A stretch of DNA of 14,066 nucleotides from Candidatus Methanoplasma sp. (GCA_031254265.1 JAIRUV010000130.1:1-14066); one strand, 5' to 3'. Shown: positions 8,601 through 13,211, numbered from the stretch's first letter. Notes: generated from the letters alone by a model not told the origin. Translations and numbers: made by a program.

Positions 8601-9257
8601 TTCCACCATGACCCTGTTGGGCGCCAGGTCCTCAAGGGTTATCAGCGCCCTCTCGGTGCCTCCGATTATAAAGTACCCGCCCGGCTCTCTGGGGTCCTCT
8701 TTCTGCTTTATCAGTTCTTTAAGGTATTCTTCTTCTGAGAGTTTGCGGTCCTGATGCGTCTCAAGGACACGGTGGTTCAGGTTGCACCCGCTGGATTTGA
8801 CCATTATCGGCAGATCCCCGACGTGTACCCATCTCTCATTCTCGGACATCTCTTTCTCGATCCCGTCCTCGTACACTTCGAATCTTACGAAAACAGGTGA
8901 AAGATAGTTGAGGTTCCTGAGCCTGGCCTCCATTGGCATAAGCTCATGGCTGTAGCCGTTCGCCTCCATGACCTTGGGCTGATCTATCCTTATAGTGGCT
9001 TTCGCCTGAGGGTCGATGTTGCCGTCCTCGTCCCTCTTCCTCCCTATCCTGATCTCTATGTTCTTGCCGCTGGTGCGTTCAGGGTCCAGCTTTATCACGC
9101 CGCGCTCGGCATCGTCGGTGGGAACCCTGATATCGTCGACTATCTTCTGCATCCTGCTGCTCGGATTCCCAGCGGTGGCAAGGAAGTCGTCGAAGGACGA
9201 GATGTGATGGTTCACGATGTTTTTCTCTGCGAAATATAATTTAACCAAATCCCTCAA
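5658..9257 (-). CDS. rpoB: RNA polymerase subunit B (unsplit)
   Basis: 1199-residue complete second-largest subunit (Rpo2), not divided into B'' and B' as in many methanogens and haloarchaea. It begins RDLVKLYFAEKNIVNHHISSFDDFL, the expected archaeal N-terminus, from a TTG codon; GGGTGA lies four or five bases upstream and no better start exists. A four-Cys zinc site (CERC...CKWC) precedes HMEIDPMLILGVASGIVPYPE; the active-site segment GDKFCSRFGQKG spans 954-965, and a C-terminal zinc site uses C1140, C1145, C1159 and C1162. The His normally found in the SRHGQKG motif is Phe961 (codon TTC at 6377-6375). With A', it forms the catalytic cleft. It lies five bases after rpoH and overlaps rpoA1 by four. 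Confidence 0.97.
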   Translation of the reverse strand: MRDLVKLYFAEKNIVNHHISSFDDFLATAGNPSSRMQKIVDDIRVPTDDAERGVIKLDPERTSGKNIEIRIGRKRDEDGNIDPQAKATIRIDQPKVMEANGYSHELMPMEARLRNLNYLSPVFVRFEVYEDGIEKEMSENERWVHVGDLPIMVKSSGCNLNHRVLETHQDRKLSEEEYLKELIKQKEDPREPGGYFIIGGTERALITLEDLAPNRVMVEYNEKYGSSVEIAKVFSQREGYRALTLVEKKKDGMVMVSVPVASGSIPLIALMKALGMESDSEIYDTIVSDEAMANIVYANIESSLDKKNFPPNGYHSKEDAILFLERNFAAGQAKEYRTKKVESILDRSLLPHLGDTEADRMKKAIFLGRIARSVLELSLGKRKEDDKDHYANKRLKLSGDLMEDLFRTSFSSLMKDLKYQLERNWGRKKSEFNISSSIRPDLLTHKLLHALATGNWVGGRAGVSQLLDRTSNMSAMSHLRRVTSSLTRSQPHFEARDLHPTQWGRLCPSETPEGQNCGLVKNAALIIDVSEGYPEQDVRWTLKELGLGSVKDDGTRVYLNGDLMGTHRDAERLVSEIRERRRYGLLSNCINVRYDEEMKEVIINCDEGRLRRPLLTLKDGRTMLTRKHVEGIRDGKVTWNSLFKEGIIEWVDAEEEEDLLVVVDAYDVPKRCERCEHALSHSDVDWLNPGQEDDPLLKCKWCGEDFTAPAKISREYTHMEIDPMLILGVASGIVPYPEYNSAPRVTMGAGMAKQALGIPAANYRIRPDTRGHIMHYPEVPMVQTQTMEFMGYNHRPAGQNVCVAVLSYHGYNIEDALVMNRSSIQRGLGRSTFLRSYRAEERRYPGGQEDHFEIPSPDIMGARADFAYASLGEDGLISPESEVNGSDVLIGKTSPPRFLEEETDFLTPQKRRETSVTVRPGERGYVDSVMVTESENGSRLVRVKVRDERIPELGDKFCSRFGQKGVIGRLVDQCDMPFTAEGVTPDLVVNPHGIPSRMTIGHVLEMIAGKVGAMEGRIIDGTAFSGEREAAIRDALVSNGLGMHGKEAMYDGRTGKMIKTGVYTGVIFYEKLHHMVSGKMHVRSRGPVQILTRQPTEGRSRQGGLRFGEMERDCLIGHGAAMVIKDRLLDESDGTQQYICGNQACGHIAIMDRHGALYCPVCKNNSSIYLVQTSYAFKLLMDELLSLGVAMRLQLEDLT

Positions 9258-9261
9258 AAAA

Positions 9262-9528
9262 TCACCCTTTGGTTACAAGCCTGTAAGCCACGAATTCCTG
9301 CGCTGTCTCACTCTTTCTGACGATCTTGACCACGCGTCCCTCTGCAATCGGCCCGTGTATGCTCTCCAGGACCCTTATGCCTGCGTCATTGTTCCTTATC
9401 TTCGGAAGCTGATCACAGGTCATCCTCATTTCTGATAGTAGCCTTTCCGCCTCTGTCTCGGACAGAAGGTGGTGTTCGGGCACAAGGTCGTGTTTGAGTA
9501 CATTAAATGAAATATTGTCTGCTGCCAA
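9262..9528 (-). CDS. rpoH: RNA polymerase subunit H
   Basis: 88-residue RpoH (Rpo5, related to the C-terminal part of eukaryotic Rpb5), first gene of the polymerase operon. Family blocks are clear: HDLVPEHHLLSETEAERLL, CDQLPKIRNNDAGIRVL and a C-terminal EGRVVKIVRKSETAQEFVAYRLV. It has the usual archaeal length plus about ten N-terminal residues. The start is TTG, supported by AGGTGA at 9534-9539 six bases upstream; no in-frame ATG precedes the conserved HDLVPEH block. The stop is four bases before rpoB, so the two TTG-started genes are probably translationally coupled. The subunit sits at the jaw of the polymerase and helps bind downstream DNA. Confidence 0.95.
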   Translation of the reverse strand: MAADNISFNVLKHDLVPEHHLLSETEAERLLSEMRMTCDQLPKIRNNDAGIRVLESIHGPIAEGRVVKIVRKSETAQEFVAYRLVTKG

Positions 9529-9533
9529 ATCGA

Positions 9534-9539
9534 TTCACC
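9534..9539 (-). promoter_or_regulatory. Ribosome-binding site deciding the rpoH TTG start
   Basis: AGGTGA, complementary to the archaeal 16S rRNA 3' end, lies six bases before the TTG at 9528. It is what makes the TTG, rather than a later codon, the best start for rpoH. Confidence 0.6.
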
Positions 9540-9570
9540 TGCCAGTAATTCCCGCCCCCGGTCAGCGGGA

Positions 9571-9590
9571 CCCCCTTTTTAAGAATTTTG
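9571..9590 (-). promoter_or_regulatory. Probable promoter of the rpoH-rpoB-rpoA1-rpoA2-rpl30e-nusA operon
   Basis: On the minus strand GCAAAATTCTTAAAAAGG offers a BRE-like purine/A stretch and an A/T TATA-like core centred near 9581. Transcription would begin about 27 bases on, near 9554, giving a leader of about 26 nucleotides that holds the AGGTGA site. The core is not a perfect archaeal TATA box, and the leader is unusually G-rich (GGGGGTCCCGC). It is the only promoter-like element close enough to the operon, although read-through from tRNA-Lys upstream is possible. Confidence 0.45.
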
Positions 9591-9649
9591 CTTTTGTCAT
9601 TCCTTTCCTCATACTTGATCTGCGGTCGATCGCTCATGAAGACTCTCAG

Positions 9650-9723
9650 CGGGCCTGAAGGGATTCGAACCCTTGACCACCTGATTAAAAGTCAGATGCT
9701 CTACCTAGCTGAGCTACAGGCCC
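9650..9723 (-). tRNA. tRNA-Lys (anticodon TTT)
   Basis: A complete 74-nucleotide cloverleaf on the minus strand. The acceptor stem GGGCCTG pairs perfectly with CAGGCCC; the D stem is GCTC/GAGC; the anticodon arm is TCTGA-CTTTTAA-TCAGG with anticodon TTT; the variable loop is TGGTC; the T arm is AAGGG-TTCGAAT-CCCTT. The discriminator is G and CCA is not encoded. C56, the target of aTrm56, is present. A TATA box lies about 45 bases upstream. It stands about 120 bases upstream of rpoH on the same strand. Confidence 0.95.
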
Positions 9724-9763
9724 TTGATATCTTAAAGCTTGTAATGCGGAAGGAATTCTTCAT

Positions 9764-9775
9764 TGTATATAATAC
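9764..9775 (-). promoter_or_regulatory. TATA box for tRNA-Lys
   Basis: Minus-strand GGTATTATATAC gives a good archaeal TATA core centred near 9769. The predicted start near 9742 leaves a leader of about 19 bases before the mature tRNA at 9723. Confidence 0.55.
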
Positions 9776-9787
9776 CTTTTGAAGCGG

Positions 9788-10006
9788 CTAGGCCACCTGC
9801 CGGTGCCCGGCGCCCGACCTGCCATTTCTGCCGTACATATGGCTGAAATGTCGGTCGAAAAGGTCGATCAGAACGTGCCGTTCAGACGGGATTGGTTTTT
9901 TACGGACCTTGATGTCCTCATCTGCTGGGGAAACGTTCCGCCGGTCGCGATATGAACTATGTGGCAATCTGCTTATGTATATTCGCCGAAAAACCACATT
10001 CTTCAT
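9788..10006 (-). CDS. Doubtful small ORF of 72 residues
   Basis: An open frame between the two tRNA genes, starting at ATG and ending at TAG. In its favour: a strong TATA sequence (10041-10048) is placed so that transcription would start near 10018, only about 12 bases before the ATG. Against it: no ribosome-binding site, no recognised domain, an Arg-rich composition (ending GRSGAGHRQVA), and a TAG stop while all 14 confident genes here use TGA. The last 40 codons overlap an imperfect hairpin at 9816-9856, so the sequence could equally be an RNA gene or inert spacer. Reading past the TAG runs into tRNA-Lys and another stop, so amber read-through would add little. Confidence 0.2.
   Translation of the reverse strand: MKNVVFRRIYISRLPHSSYRDRRNVSPADEDIKVRKKPIPSERHVLIDLFDRHFSHMYGRNGRSGAGHRQVA
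9816..9856. repeat. Imperfect inverted repeat with 8-base loop
   Basis: The arms GACCTGCCATTTCTGCC and GGCTGAAATGTCGGTC pair with one bulge and two mismatches around the loop GTACATAT, giving about 14 base pairs. Smaller nested hairpins lie on either side: CACC-TGCC-GGTG just left, GAAC-GTGCC-GTTC just right. Read on the plus strand, a run of six T follows at 9896-9901. This could be a structured RNA, but no known family is recognised. Confidence 0.4.
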
Positions 10007-10040
10007 ATTTCGGTAGACGCTTGAACAGATTGTCGTATCT

Positions 10041-10048
10041 TATATATA
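10041..10048. promoter_or_regulatory. Strong, nearly symmetric TATA box
   Basis: TATATATA inside CTTATATATAAAAC. Because it is nearly symmetric it could direct transcription either way. On the minus strand it would start near 10018, just ahead of the doubtful 72-residue ORF; on the plus strand near 10072, where no gene is recognised. Confidence 0.4.
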
Positions 10049-10111
10049 AAACATAATTAGATTTAGAGCATTTTATTCGACAAACGCCGTTCTATCTTCT
10101 CACATAATGCT

Positions 10112-10125
10112 AGAGGTGGTGGGCC
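10112..10125. repeat. Second copy of the tRNA 3'-end sequence (14-bp direct repeat)
   Basis: AGAGGTGGTGGGCC here is identical to 10214-10227, which spans the acceptor 3' strand, the CCA and the flank of the CAT tRNA. The copies are in the same orientation, 102 bases apart. No T-arm or anticodon arm accompanies this copy, so it is not a second tRNA. It looks like an attachment-site or recombination scar, but no integrase is in the window. Confidence 0.55.
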
Positions 10126-10196
10126 TATTTTGGCTTCCGACACTGCTGGGCGGAATTTCACAGCCATGTTCGGAAACACGCCGCCGATAACGCAAA

Positions 10197-10215
10197 TAAG
10201 CTCATGCCGGATGAG
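10197..10215 (-). terminator. Possible hairpin terminator of the CAT tRNA
   Basis: Directly after the CCA end, minus-strand CTCAT-CCGGC-ATGAG forms a perfect five-pair stem followed by CTTATTTG. The position fits a terminator or a 3'-processing signal, but the stem is short and the T tract is interrupted. Confidence 0.3.
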
Positions 10216-10218
10216 AGG

Positions 10219-10296
10219 TGGTGGGCCCAGCCGGATTTGAACCAGCGACCACCTGGTTATGAGCCAGGCGCTCTACCTGCTGAGCTACGACGGCCT
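10219..10296 (-). tRNA. CAT-anticodon tRNA, probably Ile2, with an irregular acceptor stem
   Basis: Minus-strand cloverleaf with a D arm GCTC-AGCAGGTA-GAGC, an anticodon arm CCTGG-CTCATAA-CCAGG (anticodon CAT), variable loop TGGTC, T arm GCTGG-TTCAAAT-CCGGC, then TGGGCCC, discriminator A and an encoded CCA. The acceptor 5' side does not fit: the seven bases before TA are GCCGTCG, which mismatch TGGGCCC at three central positions. A better model is AGGCC-(GT)-CG, an otherwise good stem with a two-base GT bulge and an A-C mismatch at the end. The 3' acceptor GGGCCCA resembles archaeal isoleucine tRNAs rather than elongator Met tRNAs (usually GCCGGGG), hence Ile2, whose C34 would be modified to agmatidine; Met is the alternative. 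The promoter is intact, so it may be expressed, but a pseudogene is possible. Confidence 0.75.
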
Positions 10297-10320
10297 GTGG
10301 AAGAAGCGAAAGATTGACAG

Positions 10321-10328
10321 ATATTAAA
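10321..10328 (-). promoter_or_regulatory. TATA box for the CAT tRNA
   Basis: Minus-strand TTTAATAT is centred about 27 bases before position 10297, placing the transcription start right at the predicted 5' end of the tRNA. This supports a 5' end near 10296 and argues that the locus is transcribed. Confidence 0.5.
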
Positions 10329-10392
10329 TGATTACGTTGAATATCGCCGGCCTTCTGGTACCTATACTACATGTTAAAATAAGGTGTCGGTC

Positions 10393-11307
10393 ATGCTGGC
10401 ATGTTGTGAGGATTTGTTAGTCGAGAAGGAAAGACTGCTCCATTTGTCTGCGTTCCTGACCATCTGCATAGTCTGGGCGCTCAGCCTTGTCATCGCATAT
10501 GACCTCCTTGACACAGGGATACCCCCGTTCTTTTTGGTCATGGTAACATACGGGATCGGCGCCCTGACCCTCCTCTCCGCAAAGGTGCTCTTCAGGTCCA
10601 CTCCGCGCATCGGCCGGAACGAGCTGAGATGCGGGATTGTCGCAGGCATGCTGATATTCGGCGCCTTCGGGCTTCAGACCCTGGGGTTGGCGTACACCAC
10701 TCCGGCAAAGAGCGGCCTCCTGACCGTCCTGTACGTCCTGTTCGTGCCAGTGATCATTTCCATAATAAGAAGTAAGCTTTCGTCGCGGTCGGTATTGTTC
10801 GCATTGATCGGCTTCGCCGGTGTCGTTGTCATGTCGGGGGTCGTCGGAGGGGATGCCTCGATGAACTTCGGAGATATCCTGACGATATTCTGCGCAGTCA
10901 TGTTCGCAATGCACTTCGTTACGCTGGAGAAGTATTCGCCGTCCCTTAACACAGTAAACTTCACGCTCGTGCAGATGATCACTGCGGCGACTGCTGCGGC
11001 GGCCGTCAGCCTGTTGGCAGAGAACGGCCAATATTCCGGCATGGACCTCGTCGGGTCTTGGGCGGGTCTTGCGTTCATGGGCCTCATCGTCACAGGATTG
11101 GGATTCTTCATACAGACAGCCGTCCAAAAGAAGATATCTGCCACGACCGTATCCGTCATGTGCTGCAGCGAGTCCGTTTTCGCCATGATGTTCTCATGGG
11201 CCTTGGGCTTTGATGCCATCACCTTCCCGCTGCTGGCGGGCGCGGCCATGATCGTGACATCGACTGTGCTCTCGTCCATATATGAAAAACGAGAACTCAT
11301 CGGGTGA
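10393..11307 (+). CDS. EamA-family (DMT superfamily) membrane transporter
   Basis: 304-residue, strongly hydrophobic protein with about ten membrane segments arranged as two EamA repeats of about 130 residues each. The first repeat ends in the typical GLQTLGLAYTTPAKSGLLTV and VPVIISIIRSK region; the second ends near VSVMCCSESVFAMMFSWALG and a basic cytoplasmic tail (YEKRE). Length is normal for the family. The ATG at 10393 is preferred because AAGGTG lies six bases upstream; a GTG at 10384 is the longer alternative. Family members export or exchange amino acids, nucleobases or other small metabolites; the substrate cannot be predicted. It stands alone, divergent from the CAT tRNA and convergent with a small regulator, the stops 12 bases apart. 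No convincing TATA box is seen upstream. Confidence 0.9.
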   Translation: MLACCEDLLVEKERLLHLSAFLTICIVWALSLVIAYDLLDTGIPPFFLVMVTYGIGALTLLSAKVLFRSTPRIGRNELRCGIVAGMLIFGAFGLQTLGLAYTTPAKSGLLTVLYVLFVPVIISIIRSKLSSRSVLFALIGFAGVVVMSGVVGGDASMNFGDILTIFCAVMFAMHFVTLEKYSPSLNTVNFTLVQMITAATAAAAVSLLAENGQYSGMDLVGSWAGLAFMGLIVTGLGFFIQTAVQKKISATTVSVMCCSESVFAMMFSWALGFDAITFPLLAGAAMIVTSTVLSSIYEKRELIG

Positions 11308-11318
11308 TGCGTTCCGGA

Positions 11319-11621
11319 TCAGCTTTGCCTTATCTTGTTTATGCGGTCTATGAGCTCATCGAAGTTCTCCGACAGATCGGCTATGAACTCATCGTACTTG
11401 TCGGATACCAGCGCGCCTTCGCTGGTGGCTATTATCAGCCCGTCCTTCTCCAGAAGCCTGAGGGAGTACCTCACCTTGTGCTTGGGTATGCCGAGGACCT
11501 CCGACAGCCTTATTATTCCGATAGGCTGCATCTCCCTGGTGACCTTCAGCATCTCGATGTGCCTGCCTACGAGTTCTATCTCCTCTAAAACACTGTCAAA
11601 GATAGACGCGCCCTCTGCCAT
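11319..11621 (-). CDS. Small winged helix-turn-helix regulator
   Basis: 100 residues. A helix-rich N-terminus is followed by a winged-helix core: MQPIGIIRLSEVLGIPKHKV (helix-turn-helix) and RYSLRLLEKDGLIIATSEG (recognition helix and wing). The C-terminal helix (YDEFIADLSENFDELIDRI) is amphipathic and probably dimerises. It fits the small archaeal regulators that sense little beyond dimerisation; the specific family is not recognised. The ATG at 11621 lacks a ribosome-binding site but sits about 27 bases after an A/T-rich TATA-like element, so the mRNA is probably leaderless. A palindrome over the same element may be its own operator. It converges on the EamA gene, so a regulatory link to that transporter is only a guess. 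Confidence 0.85.
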   Translation of the reverse strand: MAEGASIFDSVLEEIELVGRHIEMLKVTREMQPIGIIRLSEVLGIPKHKVRYSLRLLEKDGLIIATSEGALVSDKYDEFIADLSENFDELIDRINKIRQS

Positions 11622-11643
11622 GGTGGAAGTGATGACATTGTCT

Positions 11644-11658
11644 GTTATTAATCATAAC
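11644..11658 (-). promoter_or_regulatory. TATA element with overlapping palindrome, promoter of the small regulator
   Basis: GTTATTAATCATAAC has arms GTTAT/ATAAC around five bases. On the minus strand it contains ATTAATAA centred about 27 bases upstream of the regulator ATG, which fits a leaderless transcript. A palindrome over the TATA box is a natural place for self-repression. Confidence 0.4.
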
Positions 11659-11910
11659 GACACTGGAACTCTGTGAGGCTATCTGCATGATGTGGTCGGT
11701 GCCTATCTCTATGAAATCGAAACTGTGATCATCTTGACCGCAAGCTTTGCCTGAAACTCGTATTTTTTCAGGTACTGATCCAGAATCCTGCAACCGATGG
11801 TTGCAGAATTGTATTTCTGAACTCAAATAGGAGCGACATTGGTCGTATACGGTGGCCTCAACGAGTATTATCTATAACAGTAAAACGAAAAGTCGCACGC
11901 GGAAAAATGT
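11659..11910. other. Intergenic stretch with two tandem hairpins
   Basis: No convincing gene here. It holds two perfect inverted repeats: CCTGAAA/TTTCAGG at 11750-11772 (nine-base loop) and CTGCAACC/GGTTGCAG at 11788-11806 (three-base loop), 15 bases apart. A/T-rich DNA near 11865-11885 (TATTATCTATAACAG) could hold a promoter. Whether this encodes an RNA is not known. Confidence 0.5.
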
Positions 11911-12078
11911 TCAGCGCCCGTACCACTTCTGCTTTCCCCACTTCGAATAGTTCTTCCAATATCCCTGTATGAACGATCCGCAACAGTCCAAGGCTTTCTT
12001 TTCGGCATCAGGGCCGCGGTGGGACTTATAACAGCTAAGACACTGCCACCTTAGCTCGAGGGGTTTCTCTTTTGCCAT
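11911..12078 (-). CDS. Small Cys-rich, probably zinc-binding protein (55 residues)
   Basis: Not matched to any family I know. A CxxC pair at C13/C16 and a CC pair at C32/C33 suggest a small zinc ribbon or knuckle, with H20 a spare ligand. The C-terminal 17 residues are basic and rich in aromatics (Y40, W41, Y44, W47, W52, Y53), which could bind nucleic acid. The ATG at 12078 was chosen although the frame stays open further upstream, because a TATA box (12101-12108) lies about 27 bases ahead, implying a leaderless mRNA, and the upstream frame crosses the divergent gene. It is divergent from the regulator-aTrm56-HD operon, with 112 bases between the starts. Confidence 0.75.
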   Translation of the reverse strand: MAKEKPLELRWQCLSCYKSHRGPDAEKKALDCCGSFIQGYWKNYSKWGKQKWYGR

Positions 12079-12100
12079 CGTGACCTGATTATCAAATCCG

Positions 12101-12110
12101 TTAATAAATC
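12101..12110 (-). promoter_or_regulatory. TATA box of the small Cys-rich gene
   Basis: Minus-strand GATTTATTAA, centred about 27 bases before the ATG at 12078, predicts a transcript starting at or next to the start codon. Confidence 0.5.
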
Positions 12111-12137
12111 TTGGCAATGGGGACCTACCAAAAAAGG

Positions 12138-12166
12138 AGTATATATTTGAAGAATCGTTATATACA
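12138..12166 (+). promoter_or_regulatory. Two TATA-like boxes ahead of the regulator-aTrm56-HD operon
   Basis: TTATATACA centred near 12162 would start transcription about 12189, making the mRNA leaderless at the ATG at 12191. A second box, TATATATTT near 12143, would start near 12170 and give a 21-base leader. No Shine-Dalgarno site precedes the ATG, which favours the first. Confidence 0.55.
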
Positions 12167-12190
12167 TTTATCTCTATAAGGGAAACTCTT

Positions 12191-12691
12191 ATGAACAGGA
12201 TTAAGGTCATCAATGAGCCATCAGAGCTTGTACCGATGCTCAGGTCAGTGGATACGCCCATAAAACGGGATGTATTGAAAGAGGTGACCCTGGAATGGAG
12301 AACTGCCGACGACATAGAGAAAAAATTCGGTGCCGAAGGCAGGGATGCCCTGGTCTTTTTTGAGAAAATGAAACTTGTCGAGACCAGGTGGCTGTCCGTG
12401 AACGGCGGCTACCCGGAAAAATCCTACCATACTTATTACAACTCGTTCAACATCAACGCGCAGTGGCCTGTCTATGAGATAAGCGATGTGCTGGCGGCCG
12501 CCATGATGGATGCGGAAGAATACGGGGCGATCGAAGCGAGGATACTCGCGGAGGTCGGGAAGGGCGGAAGGTTCTCTGGAGACGTGGCGGAGGCTCTGGG
12601 TCTTTCGTCCACAATGCTGAAGAGCCTTGTGAGAAGGTCCGTCAAGATGGATTACAGAGGCCACAGGATCGAACCTATCAGAGAAGAGTGA
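12191..12691 (+). CDS. Winged-helix DNA-binding regulator, ArsR-like
   Basis: 166 residues, first gene of a three-gene operon. Residues about 20-68 form a winged helix: TPIKRDVLKEVTLEWRTADD, then IEKKFGAEGRDALVFFEKM, then LVETRW. A Tyr-rich middle (KSYHTYYNSFNINAQWPVYE) may be the dimer or effector part. The C-terminal third contains a second helix-turn-helix-like segment (GDVAEALGLSSTMLKSLVRR, about 129-148). It resembles conserved euryarchaeal ArsR-annotated proteins found beside aTrm56, but its target is unknown. The mRNA appears leaderless. The stop is one base before the aTrm56 ATG, so the two are coupled, which suggests a role linked to tRNA or translation rather than metal sensing; no metal-binding Cys cluster is present. 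Confidence 0.82.
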   Translation: MNRIKVINEPSELVPMLRSVDTPIKRDVLKEVTLEWRTADDIEKKFGAEGRDALVFFEKMKLVETRWLSVNGGYPEKSYHTYYNSFNINAQWPVYEISDVLAAAMMDAEEYGAIEARILAEVGKGGRFSGDVAEALGLSSTMLKSLVRRSVKMDYRGHRIEPIREE

Positions 12692-12692
12692 G

Positions 12693-13211
12693 ATGCCACG
12701 GATCCTGATACTGAGGATCGGCCACCGTCCGCAGAGGGACAAGAGGGTGACAACGCATGTGGCTCTTTCGTCTCGTGCGCTGGGTGCATCGGCGATATAT
12801 GTTGATACCGAAGACGGAGTGCTAGAGGAGAATGTCCGCAGCGTCACGGAGAGGTTCGGCGGGGATTTTGAGATAAAGACCGGAGTGCAGTGGAAGAGTA
12901 TGCTCAAGGACTTCGACGGAGAGGTGGTCCACCTCACTATGTACGGGCAGAGGATCGATGAGGCGCTCCCGAAAATAGCCAGGGACAAGGATATGATGAT
13001 AGTCGTAGGCGCGGAGAAAGTGCCTCCCGAAGTCTATCGGGCCGCCGACCACAACATCTCCGTCGGGAACCAGCCGCACTCGGAGATCGCAGCGCTCGCG
13101 ATATTCCTGGACAGATTCACTGACGGTAAAAATCTATACTCGGACCGCGATGGGCTGGTGACAGTGATACCTAACGAGAGGGGGAAGACAGTTGCCGAGA
13201 AACATACCTGA
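12693..13211 (+). CDS. trm56: tRNA (cytidine(56)-2'-O)-methyltransferase, aTrm56
   Basis: 172-residue SPOUT-family methylase that uses S-adenosylmethionine to 2'-O-methylate C56 in the T-loop of archaeal tRNAs. The N-terminal signature LRIGHRPQRDKRVTTHVALS and the C-terminal knot motifs MIVVGAEKVPPEVYRAADHN and SVGNQPHSEIAALAIFLDR are diagnostic. Length is normal, on the short side. ATG start one base after the regulator stop; the stop overlaps the HD-domain gene by 20 bases. Both tRNAs in this window carry the target C56 in TTCGAAT or TTCAAAT loops, consistent with an active enzyme. Named from family motifs I know well; no alternative is likely. Confidence 0.95.
   Translation: MPRILILRIGHRPQRDKRVTTHVALSSRALGASAIYVDTEDGVLEENVRSVTERFGGDFEIKTGVQWKSMLKDFDGEVVHLTMYGQRIDEALPKIARDKDMMIVVGAEKVPPEVYRAADHNISVGNQPHSEIAALAIFLDRFTDGKNLYSDRDGLVTVIPNERGKTVAEKHT

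Noticed and set aside
9551..9585. A CCCGC/GCGGG hairpin followed by TTTTT on the plus strand, as a terminator
   Set aside because: No plus-strand gene ends nearby; the T run is the A-rich core of the minus-strand rpoH promoter.
9588..9782. A 64-codon plus-strand frame containing GPEGIRTLDHLIKSQML
   Set aside because: This is the classic false translation of an antisense tRNA gene (tRNA-Lys) and is often misannotated as a protein.
10107..10190. A 27-codon hydrophobic plus-strand frame near the 14-bp repeat
   Set aside because: Too short to judge; its apparent GAGGTGGT ribosome site is simply the copied tRNA end.
10417..11127. A 236-codon minus-strand frame opposite the EamA gene
   Set aside because: The hydrophobic EamA translation is far better supported; the antisense product is charged and featureless.
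11626..11690. GTGATGA, a possible C box of a C/D RNA
   Set aside because: No D box (CTGA) at a suitable distance and no C'/D' pair; it overlaps the start of the small regulator.
11596..11826. A 76-codon minus-strand frame upstream of the small regulator
   Set aside because: It overlaps the regulator in another frame, ends inside it, and has no motif or start signal.
11911..12315. The 134-codon version of the small Cys-rich gene
   Set aside because: Its upstream part crosses the promoter and the 5' end of the divergent regulator; the TATA box and the internal ATG at 12078 point to a 55-residue product.
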